Part shown: in pieces, positions 16,621 to 25,169 of the stretch | Numbering within the stretch: the first letter of the stretch is position 1 | Layout: the number at the start of each line of letters is the position of its first letter | Made by a program: the position numbers and the translations under genes | The notes under the pieces: model-generated | Told to the model about the DNA's origin: nothing | The model's database searches: none | The model's input: the letters and a program-made list of their open reading frames with translations, nothing else | From: Bacteroidales bacterium 6E | Lineage (GTDB): Bacteria > Bacteroidota > Bacteroidia > Bacteroidales > Prolixibacteraceae | DNA: 64,000 nucleotides | NCBI GenBank assembly: GCA_001270045.2 | Contig: DF970671.1 | Span: 115,929 to 179,928 of the forward strand | Direction of reading: 5' to 3'

Positions 16621-17607
16621 CTATTTCATTGCCGGAGTGATCACGAACTTCCGGAATTCAACCGGGCCGTGATCTCCCTGGATCATGATCGGTCCGGGTT
16701 CGCCTTCACGACTGTCGAGTGATCCACCTGTTATTCCGGGAATCGGACGGTTTGAGATGACCTCGATGCCATTATGTACGATGGTGACATTCCTGCCAAC
16801 AAGGGTTATTTCGTATGTCTGCCATTCACCCGGTTTTTTGGCTGCATTTAACGCGGGTTCAATAAATCCATAGATGGCCCCGATGGAAACGTTGCTGACT
16901 TTATCCTTGCTGTCCTCAATCTGCAGTTCGTAACGGCCACGCAGATAAATGCCGCTATTGCTTCCTTCAGGATATCTGAATTCCACACTTAATTTGAAAT
17001 CGTCAAATTTTTCGGTGGTAACCAGATTGCCGCCAACGCCTTCATTGACCAAAACACCGTTGACCATCTTAAACTTGTTGTTGTTCGGAATGATCCAGCG
17101 TGAAAGGTTATCATCAAGCAGGTTTTTCGGATTGCCCCACACGGGAGGTTTTTCCCTGGTAAGTGACGGAGCCCTTACACCAGTCCAGCTGATTTTTTGT
17201 CCCTTGAGGATTTTGTGTCCGCTCAACTTGTCATTATTCAGGCTGAATTCAAAATAAATGTCGTCCACATCCATCCATTGCGGAGGAATGGTGAAATGAT
17301 ATTTGCCGGTTTCTTTTGAATAATGGACTTCGGCAATGGGTCGGGCACTGCCTTCATATCCGACGTAATATCCGATCAGGGTTGAAAATCCCGATAGTTT
17401 TACTTCGAGCCATCCCGGAAATCCGTCGGCATTCATTAAACCGTGCCTGAAGAGTCCCAACTCCTTCATGGCGGCATCTTCGAATGTGAAATTGAGGTTC
17501 CATCGTCCGATTACGGCCTGGCCATCATCATTCGACTGAGCAAAGGCGGATGCGCCGGAAATAAGCATCCATGCTAACAGAATCAGGAAAATGTTTTGTT
17601 TTTTCAT
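16621..17607 (-). CDS. Secreted DUF1080 (3-keto-disaccharide hydrolase fold) protein
   Basis: 328 residues from ATG 17607; an ATG at 17619 adds four residues before the signal. The signal peptide ends ISGASAFAQ. The N-terminal ~130 residues are beta-rich (IGRWNLNFTFEDAAMKELG). The C-terminal ~190 residues are the DUF1080 concanavalin-like domain: WIIPNNNKFKMVNGVLVNEG, TTEKFDDFKLSVEFRYPEGS, NSGIYLRGRYELQIEDS, GEWQTYEITLVGRNVTIVHN and PGPIMIQGDHGPVEFRKF. Some DUF1080 members hydrolyse 3-keto-glucosides; many are only carbohydrate-associated. A 14-bp palindrome lies just upstream. Confidence 0.88.
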   Translation of the reverse strand: MKKQNIFLILLAWMLISGASAFAQSNDDGQAVIGRWNLNFTFEDAAMKELGLFRHGLMNADGFPGWLEVKLSGFSTLIGYYVGYEGSARPIAEVHYSKETGKYHFTIPPQWMDVDDIYFEFSLNNDKLSGHKILKGQKISWTGVRAPSLTREKPPVWGNPKNLLDDNLSRWIIPNNNKFKMVNGVLVNEGVGGNLVTTEKFDDFKLSVEFRYPEGSNSGIYLRGRYELQIEDSKDKVSNVSIGAIYGFIEPALNAAKKPGEWQTYEITLVGRNVTIVHNGIEVISNRPIPGITGGSLDSREGEPGPIMIQGDHGPVEFRKFVITPAMK

Positions 17608-17647
17608 ATGATTACCCATGTTTTAGTGATGAATTATCTTTATTGTA

Positions 17648-17661
17648 CCTGAAATTTCAGG
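17648..17661. promoter_or_regulatory. 14-bp perfect palindrome CCTGAAATTTCAGG
   Basis: A perfect dyad 41 bp upstream of the DUF1080 ATG at 17607, in the divergent region shared with the AlkD-like gene. It could be a repressor operator; no regulator can be assigned. Confidence 0.4.
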
Positions 17662-17734
17662 CATACCGAACAAATCTACACAAAAACTCCCAGAGGTACG
17701 TTGCCGGTATATTGAAAATTTGCCTTGAAATGGA

Positions 17735-17766
17735 TTGGGTCTGCGTTGCGTAAATTGATAAATTTG
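17735..17766 (+). promoter_or_regulatory. Promoter of the AlkD-like gene
   Basis: TTG (17735-17737), a 21-bp spacer and TAAATTTG (17759-17766) match the Bacteroidota promoter pattern, 54 bp before the ATG at 17821. Confidence 0.55.
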
Positions 17767-17820
17767 TAATCCGGGGTATCAACAATTACCTGTAGGCAGT
17801 CTGTTAAAATTTGGGAGCAT

Positions 17821-18489
17821 ATGAAGGTCAGTGAAATTCTCGAACATTTCGAAGCTTTGGGCAATGAAAAAGTACGGGTCCATAATGTAAAATACGGTGC
17901 CGGCGAGAACCAGTTTGGTGTTAAAATGGGTGATATCAGGGCCTTGGCCAAAAAAATAAAAACAAATCACAAGCTGGCTCTTGAGCTTTGGGAAACCGGT
18001 AATGTGGAAGCACGGTTCCTGGCTGTCCTGATCATCAATCCAAAAGAACTTTCGGCAGTGGAGGTCGACAGTTTGGTGCGTTCCGAGAAGTTCACCCATG
18101 TTTCCGATTGGCTGGTGTCATATGTCATAAAAGTCCATCCTGACAGGGAAGAAATGAGGACAAAATGGATGACCGAAACGGATCCCATGGCAGCACGCGC
18201 CGGATGGAGCCTGACTGCCGATCGTGTGGCTAAGGATCCTGACGGACTCGATCTTTCCGGCTTGCTCGACAGGATTGAGGCTGAAATGGGCACGGCTGCA
18301 TCAGAGATACAATGGACCATGAATTTTACCCTGGCGCAGATTGGCATTTCCTTTCCTGCCTTAAGAAGCCGGGCCCTAACAATCGGCGAAAAACTTGGAA
18401 TTTATCGGGATTATCCTGTGTCAAAAGGTTGTACTTCACCCTTTGCCCCCATCTGGATCAACGAAATGGTGAGCAGGGCCGGGAAATAG
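17821..18489 (+). CDS. AlkD-like DNA alkylation repair protein (HEAT-like DNA glycosylase)
   Basis: 222 residues, all-alpha. Typical family blocks are VKYGAGENQFGVKMGDIRAL, ELWETGNVEARFLAVLI, FTHVSDWLVSYVI, DPMAARAGWSLTADRVAK and AASEIQWTMNFTLAQIG. AlkD glycosylases remove bulky or cationic alkylated bases using HEAT-like repeats and no base flipping. The conserved Trp and Asp residues in the FTHVSDW and AARAGWSLTA region fit the binding cleft. Single gene with its own promoter, converging with pstB. Confidence 0.88.
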   Translation: MKVSEILEHFEALGNEKVRVHNVKYGAGENQFGVKMGDIRALAKKIKTNHKLALELWETGNVEARFLAVLIINPKELSAVEVDSLVRSEKFTHVSDWLVSYVIKVHPDREEMRTKWMTETDPMAARAGWSLTADRVAKDPDGLDLSGLLDRIEAEMGTAASEIQWTMNFTLAQIGISFPALRSRALTIGEKLGIYRDYPVSKGCTSPFAPIWINEMVSRAGK

Positions 18490-18562
18490 TGCAATACATA
18501 GCCTGTGAGATTCTTTCATCACCATGCAAGTATCGTTGATGTGAAAAGGTATGTTCCTTGGT

Positions 18563-19381
18563 TTAATTACCGTCGTAGATATATTCCCTGAGTTTTTCGG
18601 TTGCGGGATTCTTAAATAAATCGGCAGGCGCTCCCTCTTCAATGATTTCCCCATATGACATGAATACCACATGGTCGGCAAGCCTGACTGCCTGGCGAAG
18701 AACGTGGGTTACCAAGATGATTGTATAGTTCTTTTTTAATTCCTTGAACAGGTTCTCAATGATTTTGCTGGATATTGGATCAAGGGCTGAAGTGGGTTCA
18801 TCAGCCAATATGATTTGTGGTCTGACAGCCAGGCCCCTGGCCAGACAAAGCCTTTGCTGCTGGCCTATTGACAAACCTACGGCAGGCTGGTGAAGCCGGT
18901 CCTTGACCTCTTCCCAGAGCCCAACTTCCCGGAGATACTTTTCGACATTGTACTGTATCAGCTTCTTGTCATAAATACCCTTGAGTTTTATCCCATAGGC
19001 CACATTTTTGAATATTGACATGGGGAGGGGGTAGGGGCGCTGTGAAAGAAGTCCCATTTTTTGCCTCAATGCCGCAATGTTGTCATTCGACTTCAGGATA
19101 TTGTCACCATCAATCCAGACATCCCCTGTCACCTTAAGTTCATGATAAAGGTCTGTAAGCCGGTTCATACATTTGAGAAGGGTGGTTTTTCCGCATCCTG
19201 AGGGCCCAAGTAAAACGGTGATTTTATTTTTTGGGATGTCCAGATTGATATTTTTTAGTATGTGGTGATTTCCCGCGTATACATTCAGGTTTTTTACGCT
19301 TACAATCGGGGGATGTCCGTTTCCCCTGATTCCCAGGTTGATTTCCGAAAGGTTGGTGTCTGTGATAACCGATGAATTCAT
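18563..19381 (-). CDS. pstB: Phosphate ABC transporter ATP-binding protein PstB
   Basis: 272 residues. Walker A is GPSGCGKTTLLKCMNR, the Q-loop region is KMGLLSQRPYPLPMSIFKNV, the signature is LSIGQQQRLCLARGLA, and Walker B is IILADEPTSALDPIS; the switch is LVTHVLRQAVRLADH. The CMNR following Walker A and the PLPMSI segment are PstB-specific (PFPMSI in most members). It energises phosphate import with PstA/PstC. It is the last gene of the porin-pstS-pstC-pstA-pstB run, 50 bp after pstA. No phoU follows, which is notable because phoU commonly terminates pst operons. Confidence 0.95.
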   Translation of the reverse strand: MNSSVITDTNLSEINLGIRGNGHPPIVSVKNLNVYAGNHHILKNINLDIPKNKITVLLGPSGCGKTTLLKCMNRLTDLYHELKVTGDVWIDGDNILKSNDNIAALRQKMGLLSQRPYPLPMSIFKNVAYGIKLKGIYDKKLIQYNVEKYLREVGLWEEVKDRLHQPAVGLSIGQQQRLCLARGLAVRPQIILADEPTSALDPISSKIIENLFKELKKNYTIILVTHVLRQAVRLADHVVFMSYGEIIEEGAPADLFKNPATEKLREYIYDGN

Positions 19382-19431
19382 GGCGTTTTCTTTTTTTTTT
19401 TGTGGATTGATTTTCCTGGTCTGGGATTTGA

Positions 19432-20286
19432 TTACCTGAGATTGGTTTTGGAATACCTTGCGGATAAGTATCGGGCAGCCAGACTGATGATCAGGATGAT
19501 GATTGTAAGGATGGCTGCTGCAGCAAATGCTCGTTCCCTGACTTCAGGGATCGGGGAACTCAACTGGAAGAAAATCGCCAGGGGCAAAGTGGCGGCTGGC
19601 TCATCAAGTGCAGTGGGAATCAGGTCAGTATACCCTGCGGTAAAAAGAACCGAGGCAGCATCGCCAATACCTCTGCCGAATGCAAGAAGGACAGCGGTGA
19701 TGAATCCGGAGAAACCCTGTTTGAAAAGAACCCTGTAAGCCATTTCGGTCCTGGTGGAACCTAAAGCCAATGATGCCTCATGCAATCCTCTTGGAATGGT
19801 GCTGAGGATCTCATCGAAAGTCCTTACCATAATGGGCGTGATGAGCAGTGCGACTACGATAATCCCGGCTAATAGGGATGCATTCATCCCCATCAATAGC
19901 ATCAACGTAAATCCGAAGGCTCCATAAACGATGGAAGGAATGCCCCAAAGTGCGTCGAGGAAAAAGCGGATGATGTTTTTCAATCGCTTGTATCTGGTGA
20001 GGCTGACATTGATGTAAAGTGCCGCGGGTATTCCTAAGATTATTGCGATCAGGGTAGCGCCGCATGCGATATAAATTGAACCGACTATTGCATTCAGCAC
20101 TCCTCCTTCGCCTCCGTAATAAAATCCGCCTTGAGGGGTTTTTAAAACCATGTCAGGGGTAAGCGAACTGAATCCCTTGACAAATATGACGGCAATGATA
20201 AATACAAGGATCAGAATAAGTGAATAGGTCGAAAATCGCATGATCTCCCTTGCCACCACTTCCTCTGTTTTCTTTCTCCAATTCAT
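19432..20286 (-). CDS. pstA: Phosphate ABC transporter permease PstA
   Basis: 284 residues with six membrane helices. Family blocks are GGVLNAIVGSIYIACGATLI, GIPAALYINVSL, DALWGIPSIVYGAFGF and the EAA loop ITPIMVRTFDEILSTIPRGL-HEASLALGSTR, then GRGIGDAASVLFTAGYTD. The EAA loop contacts PstB. The start overlaps the end of pstC by 4 bp (ATGA), indicating translational coupling. Confidence 0.95.
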   Translation of the reverse strand: MNWRKKTEEVVAREIMRFSTYSLILILVFIIAVIFVKGFSSLTPDMVLKTPQGGFYYGGEGGVLNAIVGSIYIACGATLIAIILGIPAALYINVSLTRYKRLKNIIRFFLDALWGIPSIVYGAFGFTLMLLMGMNASLLAGIIVVALLITPIMVRTFDEILSTIPRGLHEASLALGSTRTEMAYRVLFKQGFSGFITAVLLAFGRGIGDAASVLFTAGYTDLIPTALDEPAATLPLAIFFQLSSPIPEVRERAFAAAAILTIIILIISLAARYLSARYSKTNLR

Positions 20287-21170
20287 TCTATATGGGTTTT
20301 ATATATCAGATACCTGAATATCAGATTGATGATCAGTATTATCGCCAGTAGCAACAAGGCTGCGAACATGAGGGCTGCATCATACATCGGTATGGAAAGC
20401 ATCTCCCCATAATTATTGGCTATCAATGCCGGCAATGGATAACCCGCTTCCAGTGGATTGACCGTTACCTGTATGTGATTTCCAACCACCATCATAACGG
20501 CAATGGTTTCACCGAAGGCTTTGGCTAACCCAAGCCCAAAGGCTGAGACGATGCCTGCGAAACTTTTTCTCACTACCACATGTTTTACCGACTCCCAATA
20601 ACTGGCTCCCAATGATAGGGAAGCTTCTTTCATGCCCGATGGAACAGTCTTGAATACTTCAATAAGCATGTTGAGAATATACGGTATGCACATGATTGCC
20701 AGGACAACACCTCCGGCCGCAATGGAATATCCTGAACTGTTGCTTCCGAAAAAGGGCGAGATCACCTTGGATATAAAGGGCACAACGACAAGAATGCCCC
20801 AAACACCATAAATGACTGAGGGTAGTCCTGCAAGGATATCAATCGCGGGATATGTCATACGGATCAACCGTTCAGAAGCATATTGCGTGAGGTATAAGGC
20901 TGCGAAAAAACAAACGGGAACGGATAAGACGAAAGAAAGAATTGTGACATACAGTGAACTGGCAATAAAGGGCCAGAATCCAAAGTTACCCCGGGTCGGT
21001 GACCAATCGGAACCGAAAATAAGTTGCCAGGGTGAATTTTGTTCCCATATGGGTACAGACTTCAGAAATAATCCCATACCCATGATCACCGGCATAAGTA
21101 ATATCAATGCCAGCGAAAGGATCATCCAGAATCCCGAAGCCCTGTCTATGATTATTCTCCCTGCCCTCAT
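20283..21170 (-). CDS. pstC: Phosphate ABC transporter permease PstC
   Basis: 295 residues, six helices. Blocks include FGFWPFIASSLYVTILSFVL, PAIDILAGLPSVIYGVWG, a periplasmic loop with GSNSSGYSIAAGGVVLAIMC, and the EAA loop FKTVPSGMKEASLSLGASYW followed by GLGLAKAFGETIAVMMVVGN. This is the standard PstC arrangement. It begins two bases after the pstS stop. Confidence 0.95.
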   Translation of the reverse strand: MRAGRIIIDRASGFWMILSLALILLMPVIMGMGLFLKSVPIWEQNSPWQLIFGSDWSPTRGNFGFWPFIASSLYVTILSFVLSVPVCFFAALYLTQYASERLIRMTYPAIDILAGLPSVIYGVWGILVVVPFISKVISPFFGSNSSGYSIAAGGVVLAIMCIPYILNMLIEVFKTVPSGMKEASLSLGASYWESVKHVVVRKSFAGIVSAFGLGLAKAFGETIAVMMVVGNHIQVTVNPLEAGYPLPALIANNYGEMLSIPMYDAALMFAALLLLAIILIINLIFRYLIYKTHIE

Positions 21171-21172
21171 TA

Positions 21173-22111
21173 TTATTTGAGTTTTTCAACGTATTCCTTG
21201 ATTTTCTCTTCAGTGATTGGCACATAACCAGCGTCAGGAACATATTTCTGACCATCAGTCAATGTCCAATTCAGAAAATCGATCACCGCCTGTTTCTTCG
21301 GTTTGCCATGTGATACAAAATAGAGCTCGCGGGCGGGTGGTGAAGGATAAACACCTGTGGCAATGGCATTCAGAACGGTTTCGAATGACTCATAGAAATC
21401 TTCTTCGGGATCAATTTGTCCATTCCCGTTGATATCGATAGGTATCACTTCAATACCTTCACGCTTCTTGCCCGTAACGACATCATATACAAAAATGGTA
21501 TTGTTAAATCCTATACCTTTTGGATCATTCACAACAGCCTCAGCCAGTCCCGGATCTCCATATATTCCAATTCCCTTGAGGTCCTCTTGCCTTCCACCCA
21601 GATATTTGGCAAAAGTTTCTGCTGCCCCGCAGGCATCTGACCTGGTATAGATTTCCATGCCGCTTTCCCCTGGAATTCTGAGCAGCGATGCCCAATCCTT
21701 CACGGTACCTTCAAGGTAAACGGCCCTGAATTCTTCCATGGTCATGCCCCGCTTTTTTAATAAGGCAATATGTGGATTCTCCGAACTGATTGTCGGAATG
21801 ACAGCGTCTATTGCCAGTCCTATCCACCAGGTACCCTTATTGATTTCTTCCGGAGAAATTTCGCGTGAGAACATACCCAGATCTACCACTTCCGAAAGGG
21901 CATCAGCCAATCCTTTTCCGGCACCTCCTCCCGTAATGTTGAATCTGACCTGGGGATTTTCCTTGCGATACTCTTCTGACAATTGAATTACAAGGGGGTA
22001 AAGTGCAAAGGCACCTGAAATTGTGATGGTGTTGTCTTTTCTCTTTTGGGAAACACAGGATGCAGTCAGTAGCAGGAGTCCTGAAATTAGATAAATGCCA
22101 ATTTTTTTCAT
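21173..22111 (-). CDS. pstS: Phosphate-binding lipoprotein PstS with EF-hand-like loop
   Basis: 312 residues. The lipoprotein signal ends LLLLTASCVS (lipobox), so it is membrane-tethered in the periplasm. Phosphate-binding-protein features are ITISGAFALYPLVIQLSEEY, FNITGGGAGKGLADAL, the SR pair in MFSREIS, YTRSDACGAAETFAKYLGG and GIGFNNTIFVYD. Residues ~226-237 (DINGNGQIDPEE) match the canonical 12-residue EF-hand loop at positions 1, 3, 5, 6, 8, 9 and 12, without flanking evidence of a paired EF hand; a Ca2+ site is plausible. It lies between the porin and pstC in one operon. Confidence 0.93.
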   Translation of the reverse strand: MKKIGIYLISGLLLLTASCVSQKRKDNTITISGAFALYPLVIQLSEEYRKENPQVRFNITGGGAGKGLADALSEVVDLGMFSREISPEEINKGTWWIGLAIDAVIPTISSENPHIALLKKRGMTMEEFRAVYLEGTVKDWASLLRIPGESGMEIYTRSDACGAAETFAKYLGGRQEDLKGIGIYGDPGLAEAVVNDPKGIGFNNTIFVYDVVTGKKREGIEVIPIDINGNGQIDPEEDFYESFETVLNAIATGVYPSPPARELYFVSHGKPKKQAVIDFLNWTLTDGQKYVPDAGYVPITEEKIKEYVEKLK

Positions 22112-22129
22112 GATGTGATTTTCTTGATA

Positions 22130-23395
22130 TTACTGATGAACCAGGTTGTCAGTTAAGATCGTCAACTGTACGTACGCAAACTGGGCAAAGTCAGAATCGT
22201 GCCGGTTTTGGATTGTCTTCATGGTGCTACCGGGCAGCAGGACCAAATATCCGACTTCCAGGGTACCCCAAGGGCTGAACTTGCTTTTCAGGACCAAATC
22301 ATTTTCAAATCCAAGATACTTGTCAGCTGGTGTAAGCTCATTTGATTCAGCCAGTTGGAAATGATGCAGGGTGTTTCGGATTTCCGTTTTTTTGCTGAAT
22401 CTGTAATCAAGAAATCCAGAAATGTCGACCACTCCGCCCTGTTGAGTGCTTCCAGGAATGTCGGAAAAGTAATCCATACCGCCTAAATATCGGTGCCGGA
22501 CACCATAATGCAAATCAAAAAGCCGGTCTCTTTTTAGCCGGTCTCCCGTCTTGCTGTTGCCGGAAAGATATACCAGACCAAGGCCCGGGGTAAATTTACC
22601 TGATAGATAGGTGGCATTGATATCCCAAAGAAAAGCCCTGACAGGAATTCCTGCCTTGTTTTTCCCTGACTGGAAGTAAAAGCTTGTCCAGGCGTTGAAA
22701 TTGTGCTTCCGATATTCTGCCGTCAATCCCGAAGTATGTCTGAACCTTAGGATGTTTTCAGTTTCGTTTTTTGTAGAGCCTGCTGCCAGGTGGAACAGGG
22801 AATAATTCAATTCCGGAGTGGGCTTGGGCTGTATCCAGATGAAATTCATTGTTTTATATCTTTCAGGGGGGTAGGGGTTATTGTGGCTTGCCTCTGTCAA
22901 TGTGTTCCAGGTCGAACCGACATGAACATCCAGCGCAGGCAGGTTGAGTTTCAGGATCATGGCATCATATGAGATTCCATTCTGGTTCCAGTTCCGTGTG
23001 GCAAATATCCATTCCTTGTCATAAACAAGTTGCTGCCTGCCAATTGACATCCATAAATTGTGGATAATCCTGATTTCAGCATAGCCTTCAAATAGTCCAA
23101 GAGTTACCTGGTCTCCCGTTCCGGTAGTTCCGATCTTGACTTCATCGCCCCAAAGACGGACATCCTGTGCTGTCAATTTCAATTTCAAGGCATCACTGGA
23201 ATAGCCAAGACTTAACCGGCTCCTTTGGGAAACGAAGAAGGCTGGACTTAAATCACCAATCGGCAGTTGTTTGTATCCGTCCCTTAATTCGGCTCTGTTA
23301 CGCAACTGCACTGAAACCGATAACTGAGGTCTGGCGGTGAAAGTGAGGATCAGAACAGTAAATAAGGTCAGGATGACCTTTGCTCCTTGTCTCAT
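22130..23395 (-). CDS. Outer-membrane beta-barrel porin (alginate-export/phosphate-porin-like)
   Basis: 421 residues from ATG 23395; a TTG at 23419 would add eight residues. The signal peptide is hydrophobic (VILTLFTVLILTFTARPQ). The body has alternating amphipathic strands: VSVQLRNRAELRDGYKQL, SLGYSSDALKLKLTAQDVRLW, MSIGRQQLVYDKEWIFATRN and a terminal FAQFAYVQLTIL. The RAEL..QR.RL.L and GRQ signatures resemble the Alginate_exp (PF13372) porin family. Position directly upstream of pstS suggests it admits phosphate or phosphate esters across the outer membrane. Specificity is inferred from context. Confidence 0.82.
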   Translation of the reverse strand: MRQGAKVILTLFTVLILTFTARPQLSVSVQLRNRAELRDGYKQLPIGDLSPAFFVSQRSRLSLGYSSDALKLKLTAQDVRLWGDEVKIGTTGTGDQVTLGLFEGYAEIRIIHNLWMSIGRQQLVYDKEWIFATRNWNQNGISYDAMILKLNLPALDVHVGSTWNTLTEASHNNPYPPERYKTMNFIWIQPKPTPELNYSLFHLAAGSTKNETENILRFRHTSGLTAEYRKHNFNAWTSFYFQSGKNKAGIPVRAFLWDINATYLSGKFTPGLGLVYLSGNSKTGDRLKRDRLFDLHYGVRHRYLGGMDYFSDIPGSTQQGGVVDISGFLDYRFSKKTEIRNTLHHFQLAESNELTPADKYLGFENDLVLKSKFSPWGTLEVGYLVLLPGSTMKTIQNRHDSDFAQFAYVQLTILTDNLVHQ

Positions 23396-23457
23396 ACTTT
23401 GAGTATTTTGTACAGACAAAAGTAACGAGGTCGAAGGGGCAATAAAACAGCGGAAAA

Positions 23458-23510
23458 ACGTATTGTTTGTTTACGCTTGAATACCTATATGTACGCTTTA
23501 AGACGTATGG
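23458..23510 (-). promoter_or_regulatory. Nested repeat cluster upstream of the porin-pst operon
   Basis: ACGTATTG (23458-23465) and ACGTATGG (23503-23510) flank a direct repeat TACGCTT (23472-23478 and 23492-23498, 20-bp period, about two helical turns). The cluster is 63-115 bp upstream of the porin ATG, between it and the response-regulator gene. Candidate binding region for the adjacent NarL-type regulator. Confidence 0.45.
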
Positions 23511-23511
23511 T

Positions 23512-24156
23512 TCACTCTATCTCGACGATACCGTTCTTGATGGCATAAAACACCAGCCCAACCGTATTCTTTGAGCCGGTTTTTAATAAAATGTTTTCCC
23601 TGTGTTTGTCAACCGTTCGTTTACTGATATGCATCAAATCAGCGATTTCTAAATTTGAAAGACCTTTGCAGATCTGGAAAAGGACCGCCTGTTCCCTTTC
23701 AGAAAGATCAGAATTGACCGGTAAATTCTTCTTCCGGTTGACATTTTTAATAAGCAGCGTGAGGATGTCCTGCGAAAAGTAGCTTTTGCCGTTCAGTACA
23801 TGCCTGATTGCATTGTCCACTTCCTGGATACTTGAATTTTTCAGCAAGAATCCTTTCGCGCCGGCATCAATCATGTTGTAGTAATAAGCTTCTTCGGTAT
23901 ACATCGATAATCCTATAATCTGTATGTCCGGATATTGTTGGATCGCTTTCCGGGTTGCTTCAATGCCACCCATTATAGGCATGCTGACATCCATGAAAAC
24001 AACATCGGGTTTGACACTGCCCAATAGGGTAAGAAACTCCTGTCCATTGGCCGCTTCCAACACTTCCCCGATATAGCTGAGGTTTTTCAACAACACTTTC
24101 AACCCTTCCCTGAAAAGCTGGTGGTCGTCAACAATAATGACAGTTGTATTACCCAT
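23512..24156 (-). CDS. NarL/FixJ-family response regulator
   Basis: 214 residues from ATG 24156, which overlaps the kinase end by eight bases; upstream extension (TTG 24231) is unlikely. The receiver domain reads TVIIVDDHQLFREGLKVLLK with acidic pair DD, phospho-acceptor Asp in PDVVFMDVSMPIMGG, and a Lys in GAKGFLLKN. The C-terminal LuxR/NarL helix-turn-helix is LSEREQAVLFQICKGLSNLE through ISKRTVDKHRENIL. It should be phosphorylated by the coupled kinase. It lies immediately upstream of the porin-pst genes, unlike the OmpR-type PhoB usually controlling pst. Confidence 0.92.
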   Translation of the reverse strand: MGNTTVIIVDDHQLFREGLKVLLKNLSYIGEVLEAANGQEFLTLLGSVKPDVVFMDVSMPIMGGIEATRKAIQQYPDIQIIGLSMYTEEAYYYNMIDAGAKGFLLKNSSIQEVDNAIRHVLNGKSYFSQDILTLLIKNVNRKKNLPVNSDLSEREQAVLFQICKGLSNLEIADLMHISKRTVDKHRENILLKTGSKNTVGLVFYAIKNGIVEIE

Positions 24157-25105
24157 GGTTTTTGGTTTTTGCTTCAATTTCGACCCGTACTCCTTCGCCG
24201 GGTTGCGTAAAAATGTTGAAAGATCCCCCAAGCGATCTTATTCTGGACTGTATGTTTGACAATCCCATGCCACTGTTGCCCGGAAGATTTCCCGGATATT
24301 CAAATCCTTTACCGTCATCGATAAAGGTCATCAATATCTTGTCTTCATTAATATTTAAGTCAATATATATGTTTCCGCAATTGGCATGCCTCAAGGAATT
24401 GGAAATCAGTTCACAGGCAATGCGATAAAAAACTACCTCTGTCGTATAATCGAATCGCTGTTCTCCAAGGTTACTGTTTAAATGAATCCGGGGACTTCCA
24501 TTCGAAGGTAGGGTAGTGATGAATGTTTTGATGGCTTTAAGAAGACCAAAATTATCCAGGATATGGGGACTCAATTTGTTGGAGACTTCTTTCAGGGTTT
24601 TGATTGATTCATCGATCAGTTTATCGGTATTCTCGATTGTTTCCAATCTTAAGTTACTTTTCTTAATCGTATTCAACGATGAAACAGCCATCTTTACTGC
24701 CGAAAGTAAAGGGCCAAGTCCGTCGTGCAACTCTCTCGCGAAGGATCTTCGTTCTCTCTCCTCTGTTTTAATGATGGCATTCAGAACCTCTTTTTCGTTT
24801 TGGGCCCTCATTTCATCGAGCTGGCTTTGCAGGTTGAAAATTCGTTTAATAAACAAGAGACTAACCAGCATAATTACCGAAATCAAAACACCTGTCCAGC
24901 TGCTCAACATACCTGCCACCAACTTGCTTCCTGATCCATAAACCTCCAGAATTTCAAAGACCCTTCTGAAAGCCATCAGAAGAAAACTAAATGAAATAAG
25001 CCACCAGGCGATATTGGTCCGGGTTCTTTTAACCAATGATAACGCAATTATTGCTGTCAGGAACTGTATGACGACTGACACAATGAGTGCGATTTTTATA
25101 AGCAT
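24149..25105 (-). CDS. Membrane sensor histidine kinase, HisKA_3 (NarX/DesK-like)
   Basis: 318 residues from ATG 25105 (a TTG at 25135 is the longer alternative). Three hydrophobic segments occupy the first ~100 residues, with almost no extracytoplasmic sensor loop. A short coiled region leads into the HisKA_3 block EERERRSFARELHDGLGPLL (phospho-His in ELHDGLG). The ATPase domain has ACELISNSLRHANC (N-box), FIDDGKGFEYPG and GMGLSNIQSRIRSLGG. It pairs with the overlapping NarL-type regulator. The input is probably intramembrane; the stimulus is unknown, though the pst genes downstream suggest phosphate. Confidence 0.9.
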   Translation of the reverse strand: MLIKIALIVSVVIQFLTAIIALSLVKRTRTNIAWWLISFSFLLMAFRRVFEILEVYGSGSKLVAGMLSSWTGVLISVIMLVSLLFIKRIFNLQSQLDEMRAQNEKEVLNAIIKTEERERRSFARELHDGLGPLLSAVKMAVSSLNTIKKSNLRLETIENTDKLIDESIKTLKEVSNKLSPHILDNFGLLKAIKTFITTLPSNGSPRIHLNSNLGEQRFDYTTEVVFYRIACELISNSLRHANCGNIYIDLNINEDKILMTFIDDGKGFEYPGNLPGNSGMGLSNIQSRIRSLGGSFNIFTQPGEGVRVEIEAKTKNHG

Positions 25106-25169
25106 GGCAGTAAAGTTTGTGGTAAAAATAGCCAATAATCCAATCTGGTATTGGCAAGAGAGTTAACTT

